This document shows, one piece after another, positions 52,913-61,221 of a stretch of 64,000 bases of DNA. A program made the position numbers and the translations under genes. The notes beneath the pieces are model-generated. The model ran no database searches, was not told the DNA's origin, and worked only from the letters and a program-made list of their open reading frames with translations. How positions within the stretch are numbered: position 1 is the stretch's first letter; each line of letters starts with the position of its first letter. The stretch lies in the NCBI GenBank assembly GCA_023666945.1, contig JAMPAY010000002.1, positions 62,001 to 126,000 of the forward strand. The letters run 5' to 3'. Source of the DNA: Paludibacter sp. (GTDB taxonomy: Bacteria > Bacteroidota > Bacteroidia > Bacteroidales > Paludibacteraceae).

Positions 52913-55681
52913 ATGAAAAAAACTTTCTATCTGTTCCTCCTCGCAATGCTGTCAAGCAGTCTGTTTGCGCAGGGGAAGAAAGTCATGGGTACGGTTGTCG
53001 ATGCCGACAATCGCGAACCTTTGATTGGTGTCAGTGTTGTAGAAAAAGGTACGACCAATGGTATTGTAACCGACTTGGATGGTAATTTCTCTCTACAGGT
53101 AAAAAGCGACGATGCAGTGTTGTCGTTATCTTATGTAGGATACGCCACACAAGATGTAAAAGTGAAGAAGAATGCCACCAATTTGGGAACTTTAGAATTG
53201 AAAGCAGAAGCCGTTTCCCTTACCGACGTTACCATTACGGGGCAGATTGCCGTACAACGGAAGACACCGGTGGCAGTCAGTCAGGTTACGGCACTCGAAA
53301 TAGAGGAGCGTATCGGTGGCGGTGAGTTTGTTGAGGTGCTGAAAAATACGCCCGGTGTACACGCCAACAACAATGGCGGTAGTTGGGGCGATAGCGAAAT
53401 ATGGATGCGTGGGTTTGACAATACGAATGTGGCAATGCTTATCAATGGTGTTCCCATGAACGGTATGGAAGACGGCCGTGTCTATTGGTCGAACTGGCAA
53501 GGATTGGCAGATGTTACTTCTGTCATGCAGACGCAACGTGGTTTGGGTGCATCCAAAATGTCCGCTCCCTCTGTAGGCGGTACTATCAATATCGTAACCA
53601 AAGGTATCGACGCTAAGCGTGGAGGTTCGTTCTCCTATTCTATGGGTAACGACGGATACAATAAAGTATCTTTCTCCGTATCTACGGGCTTGATGTCAAA
53701 TGGTTGGGCGGTAACTGTATTAGGGTCGCGCACATGGGGAGATGGATATGTACAAGGTACCGATTTTGTCGGATATAACTATTTTGCCAATATAGCCAAG
53801 CGTATTAACGAGAACCATCAACTCTCTCTCACGGCTTTCGGTGCTCCGCAAGAGCACTACCAACGCTCTGGTTCCGGAGGGGCACTCACCATGTCAGAAT
53901 GGAACAAAGTACGTCAATACATGAAAAACGGCATGCATTTCTCACGTTATAACCCCACCTATGGCTACGATGACTTTGGCAACCGTAACTCTGCCAACTA
54001 CAATGTATATCACAAGCCGCAGATTTCGTTGAACCATGTATGGCAAATCGACTATAAGTCATCGCTCTCTACCACTCTTTATACTTCTATCGGACGTGGC
54101 TACGGACGTACTGCCGAACCAGGAAAGGATTCGCAATATAAGTATACCGACCTTACTTATGGTGCCAACTATGGTGTTCTTTCCACCACTTTCCGCCGCG
54201 AAGATGGCACGTTCGACTATGGTGCTATCTACGAAATCAACGATAAGAACAATCCTATTTACGATGAGTCATCCGAGTTGTACGAGCGTCCGTACTATGG
54301 TTCGCAATTGGTAATTTGTGAGAACCGTAATTATCACAACTGGTACGGAGTGGTTTCTACCTATCAGAATAAGTTTGCCGATGTAATCGATTTCTCTGCC
54401 GGACTTGATGTACGCTACTATAAAGGTATGCACACTGCCGTCATCTCCGATATGCTGGGAGGTGATTACTATATCGATGCTACACGTTCATCGGTTAATG
54501 CTGCCAACAATAGTGCGGCACTTAATCCTGAATGGGTAAATGAAAAATTGGGTATTGGCGAAGTGTGCTATCGTAATTACGATGGCTATGTAGTGCAAGA
54601 GGGTGTGTTTGCACAAGCCGAATACAATAAGAATAAGTGGTCGGCATTCCTCAACGGATCAATCAACTACAACCACTATTGGAAAGTAGACCACTACTAC
54701 TACGATGCCGAACATGGTCGTTCTGAAACATTGGGATTCTTGGGAGGAACCGTTAAAGCAGGTGCCAACTATGCCTTCAACCGCTATAACAATGTCTTCG
54801 TGAATGTCGGTTATATATCGCGCGCTCCTAACTTGGATAAAGGTGCGTTTATGTCGGCAAGTACAAGCAATGCTGTCAACAGAGAGGCTAAGAATGAACA
54901 AGTAGCCAGTGCCGAAATCGGTTATGGATTCCACAATGAGTATGTCAACATTGCAGTTAATGCTTATTTCACAGAGTGGATGGACAAGACGATGACAAAG
55001 ACCAATACGCTCAACGACCCTGCACAAACACGCTACAACCTTAATATGACGGGTGTGAATGCACGTCACATGGGTGTTGAAATAGAGTTGCGTGCTAAAC
55101 CTACCAAGTGGTTGGAGATTAGCGCCATGCTATCACTCGGTGATTGGCGTTGGGATAGCGATTCTGTTAAAGGATATATCTACGATGAACAAGGACGTGC
55201 ACTCACTGTCGATGGTAATCTTACCGAAGCAGGTGCTGCCGATCATGCATGGGCAATGGTCAATATGAAAGGTATTCAAGTAGGTGGTGCTGCACAGACA
55301 ACGGCAAACTTGGGTATTACTTTCAAACCTTTCAAAGGTTTCCGCATTGGAGCGGAATATACCTTGTATGACCGCAACTATGCTTACTATTCTTTCTCCG
55401 GTAACGATCTTCAAATCGGCAAGACCATGAACTTGCTCAAACCTTGGCGTATTCCTACCGGCGGTTCGTTGGACTTGAGAGCATCTTACCATTTCCAAAT
55501 CGGCAAATTGGATGCTGTGTTGTCGGGTAATGTAAACAATTTGCTCAATCAATACTATATAGAGAAAGCATGGAACCCCACAGTACTCTCACAAACCATT
55601 ACAGAAGTGAATAAAGACAATGTCTATTTCTATTTCTCACAAGGCAGAACTTATAACCTGCGTCTGAAAATCAATTTCTAA
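52913..55681 (+). CDS. TonB-dependent outer-membrane receptor
   Basis: A 922-residue receptor. Signal peptide MKKTFYLFLLAMLSSSLFA, a carboxypeptidase-regulatory-like domain (about 24-105, with PLIGVSVVEKGTTNGIVTD), and a plug (about 115-230, with DSEIWMRGFDNTNVAMLINGV and APSVGGTINIVTKG) precede the barrel. The barrel ends in the strand YNLRLKINF. It lacks the classical SusC partner SusD; the following lipoprotein may serve as the surface-exposed partner. It starts 10 bases after the SGNH gene and should share its transcript. The ligand is unknown; the neighbouring esterase suggests an esterified glycan or a lipid-like compound. Confidence 0.92.
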   Translation: MKKTFYLFLLAMLSSSLFAQGKKVMGTVVDADNREPLIGVSVVEKGTTNGIVTDLDGNFSLQVKSDDAVLSLSYVGYATQDVKVKKNATNLGTLELKAEAVSLTDVTITGQIAVQRKTPVAVSQVTALEIEERIGGGEFVEVLKNTPGVHANNNGGSWGDSEIWMRGFDNTNVAMLINGVPMNGMEDGRVYWSNWQGLADVTSVMQTQRGLGASKMSAPSVGGTINIVTKGIDAKRGGSFSYSMGNDGYNKVSFSVSTGLMSNGWAVTVLGSRTWGDGYVQGTDFVGYNYFANIAKRINENHQLSLTAFGAPQEHYQRSGSGGALTMSEWNKVRQYMKNGMHFSRYNPTYGYDDFGNRNSANYNVYHKPQISLNHVWQIDYKSSLSTTLYTSIGRGYGRTAEPGKDSQYKYTDLTYGANYGVLSTTFRREDGTFDYGAIYEINDKNNPIYDESSELYERPYYGSQLVICENRNYHNWYGVVSTYQNKFADVIDFSAGLDVRYYKGMHTAVISDMLGGDYYIDATRSSVNAANNSAALNPEWVNEKLGIGEVCYRNYDGYVVQEGVFAQAEYNKNKWSAFLNGSINYNHYWKVDHYYYDAEHGRSETLGFLGGTVKAGANYAFNRYNNVFVNVGYISRAPNLDKGAFMSASTSNAVNREAKNEQVASAEIGYGFHNEYVNIAVNAYFTEWMDKTMTKTNTLNDPAQTRYNLNMTGVNARHMGVEIELRAKPTKWLEISAMLSLGDWRWDSDSVKGYIYDEQGRALTVDGNLTEAGAADHAWAMVNMKGIQVGGAAQTTANLGITFKPFKGFRIGAEYTLYDRNYAYYSFSGNDLQIGKTMNLLKPWRIPTGGSLDLRASYHFQIGKLDAVLSGNVNNLLNQYYIEKAWNPTVLSQTITEVNKDNVYFYFSQGRTYNLRLKINF

Positions 55682-55725
55682 AACAGGGGACTAATAACAT
55701 GTATAACTCATAAATTACAGACACA

Positions 55726-57093
55726 ATGAAAAAGATTATATATATCGTATTGGCTGCTTTATGCTTGGTGTCGTGCGAGAACTTCTTCTTGGAACACCAA
55801 CTTAATTACGAGCCTTCTATTACTGTAGTGCGTAATTTCACCTATACGCTCTCTGAAGCCGATTACGCTACCATCGCTGCCAACAAAACAAATATACAAA
55901 CGGCTTTGGCTATGGGAAGTTTCGACGGCGATTCATCAGTCTACAATCGTTTGCAAAATCTGGCTACCGACAAATACTTTGCCGATACACTCATCGCGCC
56001 GGAAGTGTTTATTCCCGCTTTCATGGCTGATAGATATCCGCAATATTCCGAAGGAACAATGTGTGAAGTTACCTATCGTATCACGGCAGATGCGCCTATC
56101 TACTATGCCGATTTCAAGGTAGTACGCGATTTCAATCCGGCAACTCCACTCACATCCATTGGTGAAATCATTCCTGCACTCGATGAACAAGTAAACGCAC
56201 TGATGAAACGTAATGGCTATAAGTTTGTAGTCAATTTCTCGGATGATATTACCTATGTCTATCAGTATCAGAACGATGCCTTTTCGCTCTATGAGTCTGA
56301 AATGATTACTCCTTTGGCACTCACCAACAACGATTATGCTGAGATTGGAACAAAACGTATTGCTACACCGGCAACCACATTGAATATCTACCTCTCACGC
56401 CGTTTCCCCTATGCAACTGCAGATACCAAATATCTGGTTATCTATAAGAATGAATTGGGTTCTAATTCGATCAAAGAGTTTTCCTACGATGGTACACAAT
56501 GGAATATGTTGGAAGATGTAACCGAAGAATCTATGTCATTCGAGATGAAGGATGTGTGGAAAGCCAATATCTCAACATATCTCTCCGAACCTTTTATCGG
56601 ACATGGTCAGGGCAACTTTGTCATACAAAATGTCTATCTGCAATCACCGCTTACCTATGTATGGTACTATTCTTCCACCTATGGAATGTGTGTATCTGCT
56701 TATAAAGATGGCGAAAGTTGGGATAGTGAGGCTTGGCTTGTTTCACCCGTCATCAAACTGAAGAAAGCACACAATCCGCAACTCATCTTCGACCATGCTT
56801 TCAATAAAGCCACCAATTTTACGGAAGAAGCTGCAGTATTGGTTTCTACCGATTATAAAGGCGATGTAACTACTGCGACATGGACGGCTTTGGAATGGGC
56901 AAAGAACGAAGACGGAACGCTTAACGTTCCTGCCGGTAGTTCATGGGTATTCCAAACATCCGACAACTTGGATATGTCTGCTTTTGCAGGTCAGTCGGTC
57001 TATTTGGCATTCCGCTATACTACATCTGGAAAAGTTTCCGGTACTTGGGAACTGAAGAACGTATTGGTGTACGAACCCGAAACGGCAGAATAA
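55726..57093 (+). CDS. Lipoprotein with a choice-of-anchor J-like domain
   Basis: A 455-residue lipoprotein with signal YIVLAALCLVSCENFF (lipid Cys near residue 17). The middle part has an unrecognised strand-rich domain (about 35-290). The C-terminal half (about 300-455) has the choice-of-anchor J pattern: SWDSEAWLVSPVIKLKK, ILFDHAF-like LIFDHAFNKATNF, AAVLVSTDYKGD, and SVYLAFRYTTSG with a terminal WELKNVLVYE. It lies 44 bases after the TonB receptor. A plausible role is ligand capture at the cell surface for that receptor, as SusD does for SusC, but this is inference. Confidence 0.85.
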   Translation: MKKIIYIVLAALCLVSCENFFLEHQLNYEPSITVVRNFTYTLSEADYATIAANKTNIQTALAMGSFDGDSSVYNRLQNLATDKYFADTLIAPEVFIPAFMADRYPQYSEGTMCEVTYRITADAPIYYADFKVVRDFNPATPLTSIGEIIPALDEQVNALMKRNGYKFVVNFSDDITYVYQYQNDAFSLYESEMITPLALTNNDYAEIGTKRIATPATTLNIYLSRRFPYATADTKYLVIYKNELGSNSIKEFSYDGTQWNMLEDVTEESMSFEMKDVWKANISTYLSEPFIGHGQGNFVIQNVYLQSPLTYVWYYSSTYGMCVSAYKDGESWDSEAWLVSPVIKLKKAHNPQLIFDHAFNKATNFTEEAAVLVSTDYKGDVTTATWTALEWAKNEDGTLNVPAGSSWVFQTSDNLDMSAFAGQSVYLAFRYTTSGKVSGTWELKNVLVYEPETAE

Positions 57094-57120
57094 GCAGATA
57101 GAAAGCAACTCTTAACTCAA

Positions 57121-57158
57121 CAAATGGGCTGTCTAAAACTTGTTAGACAGCCCATTTG
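57121..57158 (+). terminator. Terminator after the SGNH operon
   Basis: A perfect 16-bp stem (57121-57136 with 57143-57158) and a 6-base loop. Only a short T-run lies at the end of the right arm. Confidence 0.7.
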
Positions 57159-57686
57159 TATGAATATCCCTATGCTCTTTCTGTATTTCTTCAAAAGGTG
57201 CGCTTATATGTTGTGCTAAGATATAACAAATACAATGTTGCTGCGCTAATGTTTTAATGTTACTGTATTTTGTGTAAATAGGGCATTTTGCTTTTGTTGT
57301 ATACGATTGTTGGCTGACAAATTGAATCACTCAAATGTGTATTCATTCTATGAGATTGTTACAACATCTCGTCCTGTTTTCGTTCTATCAATACCTACTG
57401 CTTGTCCAAATCACTATAAAATACACCTGGTTTCATTAATATGTAGTTTGGCTAAGGATGAATGAATTTGCAGATAATAGTAGTGTGTGTAATATAATAA
57501 AGAGGGCATTAGCAGGATATGTTTACTTGCAGATCTTCCTTTTGTATTTGCAGCATATGTGTGTTGCATTAACAAAGAAATAGATGAAACAAAAAGGGAT
57601 ATCCATCAAATAGCCACATTTATTATTTTAATATCAGATGGTTGTCGTGCTGCTCTTTTTGTTGTTCTTGAAGTTGTTGAAATAGG
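57159..57686. other. Gene-free, AT-rich stretch of about 530 bases
   Basis: No frame here has a protein-like pattern, and no promoter box, tRNA or repeat family is visible. Short open frames on both strands look like chance. It may be decayed sequence between two transcription units. Confidence 0.5.
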
Positions 57687-57746
57687 TATATACGACTATG
57701 CAGCAGGATTGAATTTCCTGCTGCATAGTCGTATATATGGTTTTTT
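57687..57746. terminator. Perfect 22-bp hairpin downstream of the M23 peptidase gene
   Basis: Arms 57687-57708 and 57716-57737 with a 7-base loop. A T6 run follows on the plus strand (57741-57746). The hairpin also lies directly after the stop of the minus-strand M23 gene, where it can define the 3' end of that transcript. Confidence 0.7.
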
Positions 57747-58971
57747 AGTACAGATGTTGTTTGAGTGCGTTGGCAACGCTGTCGAACTCTTGTTTGTATT
57801 TGTCGGGAATAGGTTCTACAGGAGGAGCCTCCATGGTGAGGGGATTAATGGGAGTTCCGTTTTTCCATACCCGGAAATCTAAATGCGGTCCTGTGCTGCT
57901 TCCCGTGCTGCCTACATAGCCGATAATTTGCCCTTGCTGTACGCGTTTGCCCACTTGTATGTCTTTGCCGTATTTTGAAAGGTGTAGGTAAGCGGTAGTG
58001 TAAGTAGAGTTGTGACGTATCTTCACGGTGTTGCCTCCACCGCCTTTATAACCTTTTTCTGTTACAACCCCATCGCCAATGGCAACTACAGGTGTACCCA
58101 TCGGTGCGGCATAATCAACGCCCGTGTGTGGGCGAACTGTTTTGTAAATAGGATGTACACGGTTGTAGGTGAATGTCGACGATATACGTTTGTAGTTGAG
58201 AGGGGCTTTCAAGAAGGCTTTCTTAAGGCTTTTTCCTTCGCAGTCGAAATACCCGTGAATATCGTTGTTGTCGTAGTAGAAAGCATACAATGTGTCGTTG
58301 TTATGTACATAAGCGGCAGCATGTATGCGTGATATTCCAATGGAAAGAGTATCTGCATAGGCTTGGTCGTAGTAAACCACAAAGCAATCACCCTTTTGTA
58401 ATCCGAAGAAATCAACGGTCCAAGCATATATGTCCGATAGTTCAATGGCAAGTTGAGGCGATGTGCCCGCATTGACAAAGGCATTCCATAAAGACGATTC
58501 TATGGTAACACGGCAAGTGTCTGAGCAGTAAGTTATATCTTTCTGCTGACGTTCTATGTGCAGCGTGTCGGCCAGGTGGAAGACGATGCTTTGTACGGCA
58601 TCTTGTCGGTAAACAAAGTAATGCAACAGTGAATCCTTATCGTAGAAGGCCAACCAATTTTTGCCGGGGCGAATAGAACGAACATCAAAGATGTTTCGGT
58701 CAACTAAAGTCAGTTCTTTTATGTTTTGTGCAGAGGCACCTATCTTACTGAAAATACCGCCTAAGGTTTCTCCTTGTTGCACTGTACCATTGACGCAAGA
58801 GAACGAATCAATGGGGATTCCGTATTCGTAACGTATCTCCTGTATTTTAGTTTCCGTATTTTCGGTATCTTCGTTGTATTGTTTATTTGGTTGACATGCA
58901 TTGCTTATCAGCATGAGCAACATCACTGCCAATAGGATACCGATAGGTGAGAGAAAACGAGGACTATTCAT
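57745..58971 (-). CDS. M23-family murein endopeptidase lipoprotein
   Basis: A 408-residue protein with lipoprotein signal LMLISNACQPN. The N-terminal region (about 45-250) resembles the OapA/LysM-like domains of MepM-type hydrolases (VQQGETLGGIFSKIG). The C-terminal peptidase domain (about 270-385) has the zinc motif HTGVDYAAPMGTPVVA (HxxxD), the second His in YLHLSKYG and GPHLDFRV (HxD). It cleaves peptidoglycan cross-links to allow wall growth. It is the last gene of a six-gene minus-strand envelope operon, 25 bases after the glycosyltransferase gene. Confidence 0.92.
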   Translation of the reverse strand: MNSPRFLSPIGILLAVMLLMLISNACQPNKQYNEDTENTETKIQEIRYEYGIPIDSFSCVNGTVQQGETLGGIFSKIGASAQNIKELTLVDRNIFDVRSIRPGKNWLAFYDKDSLLHYFVYRQDAVQSIVFHLADTLHIERQQKDITYCSDTCRVTIESSLWNAFVNAGTSPQLAIELSDIYAWTVDFFGLQKGDCFVVYYDQAYADTLSIGISRIHAAAYVHNNDTLYAFYYDNNDIHGYFDCEGKSLKKAFLKAPLNYKRISSTFTYNRVHPIYKTVRPHTGVDYAAPMGTPVVAIGDGVVTEKGYKGGGGNTVKIRHNSTYTTAYLHLSKYGKDIQVGKRVQQGQIIGYVGSTGSSTGPHLDFRVWKNGTPINPLTMEAPPVEPIPDKYKQEFDSVANALKQHLY

Positions 58972-58996
58972 AAGGGCTGCACTGTAGAGGATTGTA

Positions 58997-59728
58997 TTAT
59001 TTTTGCGGATATTTTCTAAAGAGCGATTCTAAACGCAGCCTTATTACCCCCAAGAGTGCTTCGGAGAAGATGCCCCCCGACATTTTGGATGTACCTAATA
59101 CACGGTTAATAAATATGATAGGTTTCTCTTTTATTTTGAAACCGCATTTGTAGGCGGTAAATTTCATTTCTATCTGGAAAGCGTAGCCTTTGAAGCGAAT
59201 TTTGTCGAGTTCGATGGTTTCCAATACCCGACGACTGTAGCACATGAAACCGGCAGTGGTGTCGTGAATATCCATGCCCAAGATAAAGCGGACATACTTG
59301 CTGGCAAAGTACGACATCAGAACACGTCCCATAGGCCAGTTTACTACATTAACGCCCGATACATAACGACTTCCTATGGCAACGTCCGCCCCTTCGTTGG
59401 CGCAAGCATCGTAGAGCGATAAGAGGTCTTGCGGGTTGTGCGAGAAATCGGCATCCATTTCGAAGATGTAGTCATACTGATGTTCTATTGCCCACTTGAA
59501 ACCTGTTATGTAGGCAGTACCTAAACCAAGTTTGCCTTCGCGTTCCACCAAAAAGAGTTGGTCGGTATATTGCTGTTGCAAACGTTTTACAATATCGGCA
59601 GTTCCGTCGGGTGAGTTGTCGTCAATAATCAGAATATGAAAATCAATGGGCAAGGTGAATACTGCTTGTATGATGTTTTCTATATTTTCTTTTTCGTTAT
59701 AGGTGGGGATAATTACCAAACGTTCCAT
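58997..59728 (-). CDS. Polyprenyl-phosphate mannose synthase-like glycosyltransferase
   Basis: A 243-residue family-2 glycosyltransferase. PTYNEKENIENII opens the GT-A fold, DDNSPDGTADIV binds the nucleotide, and EMDADFSHNP contains the DxD-type metal site. The C-terminal part (KPIIFINRVLGTSKMSGGIF) is typical of the dolichyl-phosphate mannose synthase branch. No C-terminal membrane helix is present, so it is the soluble single-domain type. It would load a sugar onto polyprenyl phosphate for later transfer outside the cell. The sugar donor is uncertain. Confidence 0.88.
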   Translation of the reverse strand: MERLVIIPTYNEKENIENIIQAVFTLPIDFHILIIDDNSPDGTADIVKRLQQQYTDQLFLVEREGKLGLGTAYITGFKWAIEHQYDYIFEMDADFSHNPQDLLSLYDACANEGADVAIGSRYVSGVNVVNWPMGRVLMSYFASKYVRFILGMDIHDTTAGFMCYSRRVLETIELDKIRFKGYAFQIEMKFTAYKCGFKIKEKPIIFINRVLGTSKMSGGIFSEALLGVIRLRLESLFRKYPQK

Positions 59729-59741
59729 AATATAATGATGG

Positions 59742-60569
59742 TTATAGGTGTTTCTGATTATTGGATAATAAATCGTATATAGGGGAGGGAGTCAGGCGTT
59801 CTAAGGTAACCAAGTTGAGTTCTTTATCAATTTCTATACCTGCACCTTCCAGATAATTACGTACGGTGTTGTAGGCTGTTTCCGGTGTGTTATTCTCGTG
59901 ACTTAGGTGACAAAGGAACACATTGCGCAAACCTGTGTGATAATGCTCTGCCAATGTTCTGCCACAGGTATGATTACTCATATGGCCGGTATCTGATAAG
60001 ATGCGCGATTTTAGGTAAGATGGATAAGGACCATTCAGTAGCATTTGCTCATCGTGGTTTGCCTCTATTACCAAATGATTGGCAGTCTCAATATAACGAC
60101 AGAAGATGTCATCTACTTTGCCTACATCGGTTGCCATAACAAAACGTTGTCCGTTGGCATCTATTACATAGGCTACACAGTCGGTCGAATCATGTGAAAT
60201 GGTAAAAGTATTGATAGTCATATCTGCTAACAGAAATGGCACACCTTTTTCAAAATACTTACGGCAGGTGCGTAGTTTCTCTTTTACACCATAGTTCCTG
60301 TCAATACCGGCATGTATTTCTTTAGTTCCGTATATGGGTATATGAAAGCGTTCCCCCAATGTTCCAACGGCACGAATATGGTCGGCATGATCGTGTGTAA
60401 CCAATACTCCGGCTATGTTATGGAAATCCAATCCCATTTCGCGTAGGTTGGTTCTGATAGTGCGTGCTGAGATACCAGCATCGATAAGTACGCCTTTTCG
60501 ATGCGTTCCCAAATAGTAACTGTTCCCGCTACTACCCGAAGCAAAACACCTAAAGATAAGTTCAGACAT
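59742..60569 (-). CDS. Metallo-beta-lactamase-fold hydrolase (WalJ/YycJ-like)
   Basis: A 275-residue MBL-fold protein. It opens with FRCFASGSSGNSYYLG, the start pattern of the WalJ/YycJ group. The metal motif is THDHADH, and later ligands are Asp in MATDVGK and His in LCHLSHEN. WalJ-type proteins are probable nucleases linked to cell-wall control in Firmicutes; their role in Bacteroidetes is unclear. The frame extends 16 codons further to a Met at 60617, but 60569 matches the family N-terminus. It lies between coaE and the glycosyltransferase gene. Confidence 0.86.
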   Translation of the reverse strand: MSELIFRCFASGSSGNSYYLGTHRKGVLIDAGISARTIRTNLREMGLDFHNIAGVLVTHDHADHIRAVGTLGERFHIPIYGTKEIHAGIDRNYGVKEKLRTCRKYFEKGVPFLLADMTINTFTISHDSTDCVAYVIDANGQRFVMATDVGKVDDIFCRYIETANHLVIEANHDEQMLLNGPYPSYLKSRILSDTGHMSNHTCGRTLAEHYHTGLRNVFLCHLSHENNTPETAYNTVRNYLEGAGIEIDKELNLVTLERLTPSPIYDLLSNNQKHL

Positions 60570-60617
60570 GATTAACCGCAGTTCGTGTTTGTTGGTTGTG
60601 ATGCCATGGTTGAGCAT

Positions 60618-61214
60618 TCAATCTACAAAAGTACAACAAAACTTTTGAATCTGCAAACAGAGTTGGTCAATATCTTGTGTTCCGTCGTTGTTGAGTACCA
60701 AATCGGCTTTGGCTGCAGTCTGCAGCGTTGCAGACTGATTATGTATGCGGGCTAAGATCTGTTCTTGTGTGAGATTGTCGCGTTGCATCACTCGTTCAAT
60801 ACGCACACTTTCGGGGGCACTTATACATATAACTGCGTTGCACAACTTGTCAAATCCGCTTTCGTAGAGTATGGCAGATTCAACGAAGAAGATCTGTGAA
60901 TTGGTGTTACTTACACGGGTATGTATATCAAACGCAACAGCAGGATGTACTATATGGTTGAGTTTATCCAATAATACAGGGTCGGAAAATACCAAAGAAG
61001 CAACTTTTTTCTTGTTGTAGTGGTCGTTTACGAATATGTCGCTTCCGAACAAGAGTTCTATTTGACTCCTGACGCATAGATTGTCGTGTATGATGCGTTG
61101 TGCTTCACGGTCGGAGTCGTATACAGGGTATCCTTTCGCTCTAAGTGCGTTGGCTATATACGATTTGCCCGAACCGATTCCTCCGGTAAGTCCTATGATG
61201 CAGGTCTTTTTCAT
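60618..61214 (-). CDS. coaE: Dephospho-CoA kinase
   Basis: A 198-residue P-loop kinase catalysing the last step of coenzyme A synthesis. Walker A is LTGGIGSGKSYIANAL, followed by VYDSDREAQ and the C-terminal motif RIHNQ. The start at 61214 (MKKTCIIGLTGG) is the family N-terminus; the frame continues 24 codons upstream into the end of the MBOAT gene, which is not needed. It lies 7 bases after the MBOAT stop. CoA is the likely source of the acyl groups used by the acyltransferase encoded before it. Confidence 0.95.
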   Translation of the reverse strand: MKKTCIIGLTGGIGSGKSYIANALRAKGYPVYDSDREAQRIIHDNLCVRSQIELLFGSDIFVNDHYNKKKVASLVFSDPVLLDKLNHIVHPAVAFDIHTRVSNTNSQIFFVESAILYESGFDKLCNAVICISAPESVRIERVMQRDNLTQEQILARIHNQSATLQTAAKADLVLNNDGTQDIDQLCLQIQKFCCTFVD

Positions 61215-61221
61215 GTGCAAA

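Noticed and set aside
57133-57330. A 65-codon minus-strand frame after the SGNH operon, possibly a gene remnant
   Set aside because: It spans the terminator hairpin, has no family pattern that I recognise, and no promoter or neighbour supports it.
57559-57882. A 107-codon plus-strand frame across the 22-bp hairpin
   Set aside because: It overlaps the M23 gene antisense and encodes the two arms of the hairpin; no protein-like features.
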